From a bacterium (lineage in GTDB: Bacteria; AUK180), in contig JAGLWT010000115.1 of assembly GCA_023133295.1 (NCBI GenBank), positions 1-35,552 on the forward strand: DNA of 35,552 nt, written 5' to 3'. The notes beneath the pieces are model-generated. The model saw only the letters and a list, made by a program, of their open reading frames with translations, was not told the DNA's origin and ran no database searches. Positions 34,480 to 35,552 of this stretch are shown piece by piece (position 1 is the stretch's first letter; every line of letters starts with the position of its first letter). The translations under genes and the position numbers were made by a program.

Positions 34480-35205
34480 ATGGATCTAAAAAAGCCGCTT
34501 TTGATAATCGGGGGATTCTCTCCCGCATTAAAACACTTTGTAGAGATCATTTCAGGTAAAGTTCCGAGCTTATGTGTCTTTGACCTTCCCGGAAAAGAGG
34601 TTCCCGGTTATCTAAAGTATCTTAAATGTGAAATTATTTCGGGAGATACTACCAATTATAAGGACCTCAGGAATGCGATGGGAGAAAGCGGTTTCGTATT
34701 AAGGCTCAGTGATCTTGAGCAAAGCGATGCCGAGCGTTATCCTGATTTTCCCTTTGGAAAAGTGATACAGGGGACATTGAACTCCCTTGAAGCGGCCCGC
34801 AAGACAGGAGTGGATCACTTTATTCAACTTCTATCACAGCCGCTTAAAAGGTCTTTGCGCGGCCATTCATATCAATTAACCAAAAAATTGGAAGGTGAGA
34901 TCGCAAAGGACTTCTCCGAGACCTATAGAATGAATATCTCGTTTCTGACCACCGGCATCCTCTTTGACGGGCATAGGGGATATGATATCTCCGGAAATAA
35001 GATTAAGGCCACCGGTATTCGGGGGAAAGACCTTCTGGGCATGGGTGACCTCTCACAAGCTCTGATAAAGCTGATCACTGATAAACACAAGGGATATCAT
35101 GAATATTATCTTGCCGGCTCATCAAACGCTGTGCAGAAATATGAAGTCCGAAAAGCCGTCAAAGAATTGGATATGGAGTTTCAGGACACGTACAGGATCC
35201 AGTGA
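34480..35205 (+). CDS. NAD(P)-dependent epimerase/SDR-like protein
   Basis: A 241-residue protein of the extended short-chain dehydrogenase group. The N-terminal strand and loop LLIIGGFSPALKHF (7-20) replaces the usual GxxGxxG, so cofactor binding may be altered. FDLPGKE (34-40) and ISGDTTN (53-59) fit the second strand and the GD motif. The catalytic pair Tyr131/Lys135 is present in SYQLTK, with Ser119 as the likely third residue. It is short for an epimerase (usually about 300), and the C-terminus ends inside a dispersed repeat unit (35204-35218). Its substrate is unknown. Confidence 0.7.
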   Translation: MDLKKPLLIIGGFSPALKHFVEIISGKVPSLCVFDLPGKEVPGYLKYLKCEIISGDTTNYKDLRNAMGESGFVLRLSDLEQSDAERYPDFPFGKVIQGTLNSLEAARKTGVDHFIQLLSQPLKRSLRGHSYQLTKKLEGEIAKDFSETYRMNISFLTTGILFDGHRGYDISGNKIKATGIRGKDLLGMGDLSQALIKLITDKHKGYHEYYLAGSSNAVQKYEVRKAVKELDMEFQDTYRIQ

Positions 35206-35218
35206 CCCAGTGTCCCAG
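35204..35218 (+). repeat. GACCCAGTGTCCCAG repeat unit, second copy
   Basis: An exact copy of the 15-base core at 29471-29485. Its first two bases are the last two of the SDR gene stop codon, so the repeat abuts or contributes that gene's end. Confidence 0.7.
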
Positions 35219-35266
35219 TGACAAGCTCAAAGAAAATACGATGTAGAGAGAAGGAAATAGAGATGG

Positions 35267-35286
35267 ATTCCCGCTTTCGCGGGAAT
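35267..35286. repeat. Palindromic VIPAKAG-type intergenic element
   Basis: ATTCCCGC and GCGGGAAT form a perfect 8-base stem with a TTTC loop, followed by GACATT. Its minus-strand translation is NVIPAKAGIH, a peptide commonly mis-annotated from a repeat family found in many bacterial genomes. Confidence 0.8.
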
Positions 35287-35429
35287 GACATTAAAAGATA
35301 TGTGGAGAATGTTTCCATATGATTCTAACGAGGCAAAGGGTTTACACGCTTCGCTTCCTGTCAACTCTTTGCTTGGAACTTTTACATCGGGACAGACGAA
35401 CTCCTGCGGAGTACGACATGTCCCATATC
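35283..35429 (+). repeat. 150-base dispersed repeat, copy 2
   Basis: The partner of 21365-21514, in the opposite orientation. The best-kept part is 35373-35429, from GCTTGGAACTTTTACATCGG to CATGTCCCATATC; within it only a few bases differ, for example CTCCTGCGGAGT against CGCCTGCGGCGT. Both versions keep that small palindrome by paired changes. Confidence 0.8.
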
Positions 35430-35456
35430 CAGTGTACTGTTCCATAAATACTATGT

Positions 35457-35484
35457 CAATGGAATGTTTAGATTTGAGTCAATT
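35457..35484 (+). repeat. 28-base dispersed repeat, copy 2
   Basis: A perfect inverted match to 21606-21633. Here it lies 27 bases downstream of the 150-base repeat. Confidence 0.85.
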
Positions 35485-35552
35485 CCAACAAACGATGAGT
35501 GCGGCGTACCTTTGTGGTCCGGCAGCGAAGAGAGAGGAAGAAATTGACCAAA

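Larger units (their letters stand above)
35206..35552. other. Intergenic repeat cluster at the window edge
   Basis: No gene is supported. It holds the GACCCAGTG unit, a GGATTCCCGC palindrome, copy 2 of the 150-base repeat and copy 2 of the 28-base repeat. A minus-strand open frame at 35227-35445 merely translates these repeats. Confidence 0.7.

Noticed and set aside
35227..35445. A minus-strand peptide containing NVIPAKAGIH
   Set aside because: It is a translation of intergenic repeats, a well-known false gene type.
1..35552. tRNA, rRNA or insertion-sequence genes
   Set aside because: I saw no cloverleaf, rRNA core sequence or transposase coding region in any gap.

Overview
The window comes from an anaerobic, probably Gram-negative-type bacterium with roughly 43-45% GC (estimated by eye). 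The signs are a complete Rnf ferredoxin:NAD oxidoreductase, a four-subunit 2-oxoacid:ferredoxin oxidoreductase, a lipoprotein signal, a periplasmic-type binding protein, and signalling families (FrzE-like kinase, MglA GTPase, Roadblock, PATAN, tandem cyclase-ATPase-TPR) typical of gliding or twitching deep-branching bacteria and myxobacteria. I cannot assign a phylum from sequence alone. An uncultured candidate lineage is my best guess.

Layout. 1-2415 is the 3' part of an ATPase-TPR signalling protein. 2456-8764 is an Rnf operon in the order C-D-G-E-A-B, followed by a PHP-family tyrosine phosphatase and a 57-residue membrane peptide. 8932-19699 is a chemosensory operon: two twin multi-membrane, poly-HAMP MCPs, a CheA-receiver hybrid, CheB, CheR-TPR, a lone receiver, two CheW proteins and a receiver-HD-GYP protein. 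19771-21213 is an alpha/beta-hydrolase lipoprotein. 21214-21674 is a repeat-filled convergent spacer. On the minus strand from 28158 down to 21675 lies an unbroken nine-gene run: porG, porD, porA, porB, Roadblock, MglA-like GTPase, Roadblock, PATAN protein, mnmA. On the plus strand follow a DUF2378-like and a YbjN-like gene (28308-29398), a 1228-residue tandem cyclase-ATPase-TPR protein resembling animal soluble adenylyl cyclase (29642-33328), a solitary solute-binding protein, an SDR-like protein and a second repeat cluster (35204-35552).

How the genes may work together. The Por enzyme would reduce ferredoxin with electrons from a 2-oxoacid. Rnf would re-oxidise that ferredoxin with NAD and pump ions. 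The chemosensory array would pass membrane signals through CheA-receiver to response regulators, including a c-di-GMP phosphodiesterase. The MglA/Roadblock module is the kind of switch that sets cell polarity for surface motility. The cyclase protein adds cAMP. The most striking arrangement is that the MglA/Roadblock/PATAN module sits 6 bases behind porB, so redox metabolism and the polarity switch appear to share one transcript. Seven sigma-70-like promoters, each with a 17-base spacer, are visible. Two of them place the transcription start on or within one base of the ATG, suggesting leaderless mRNAs.
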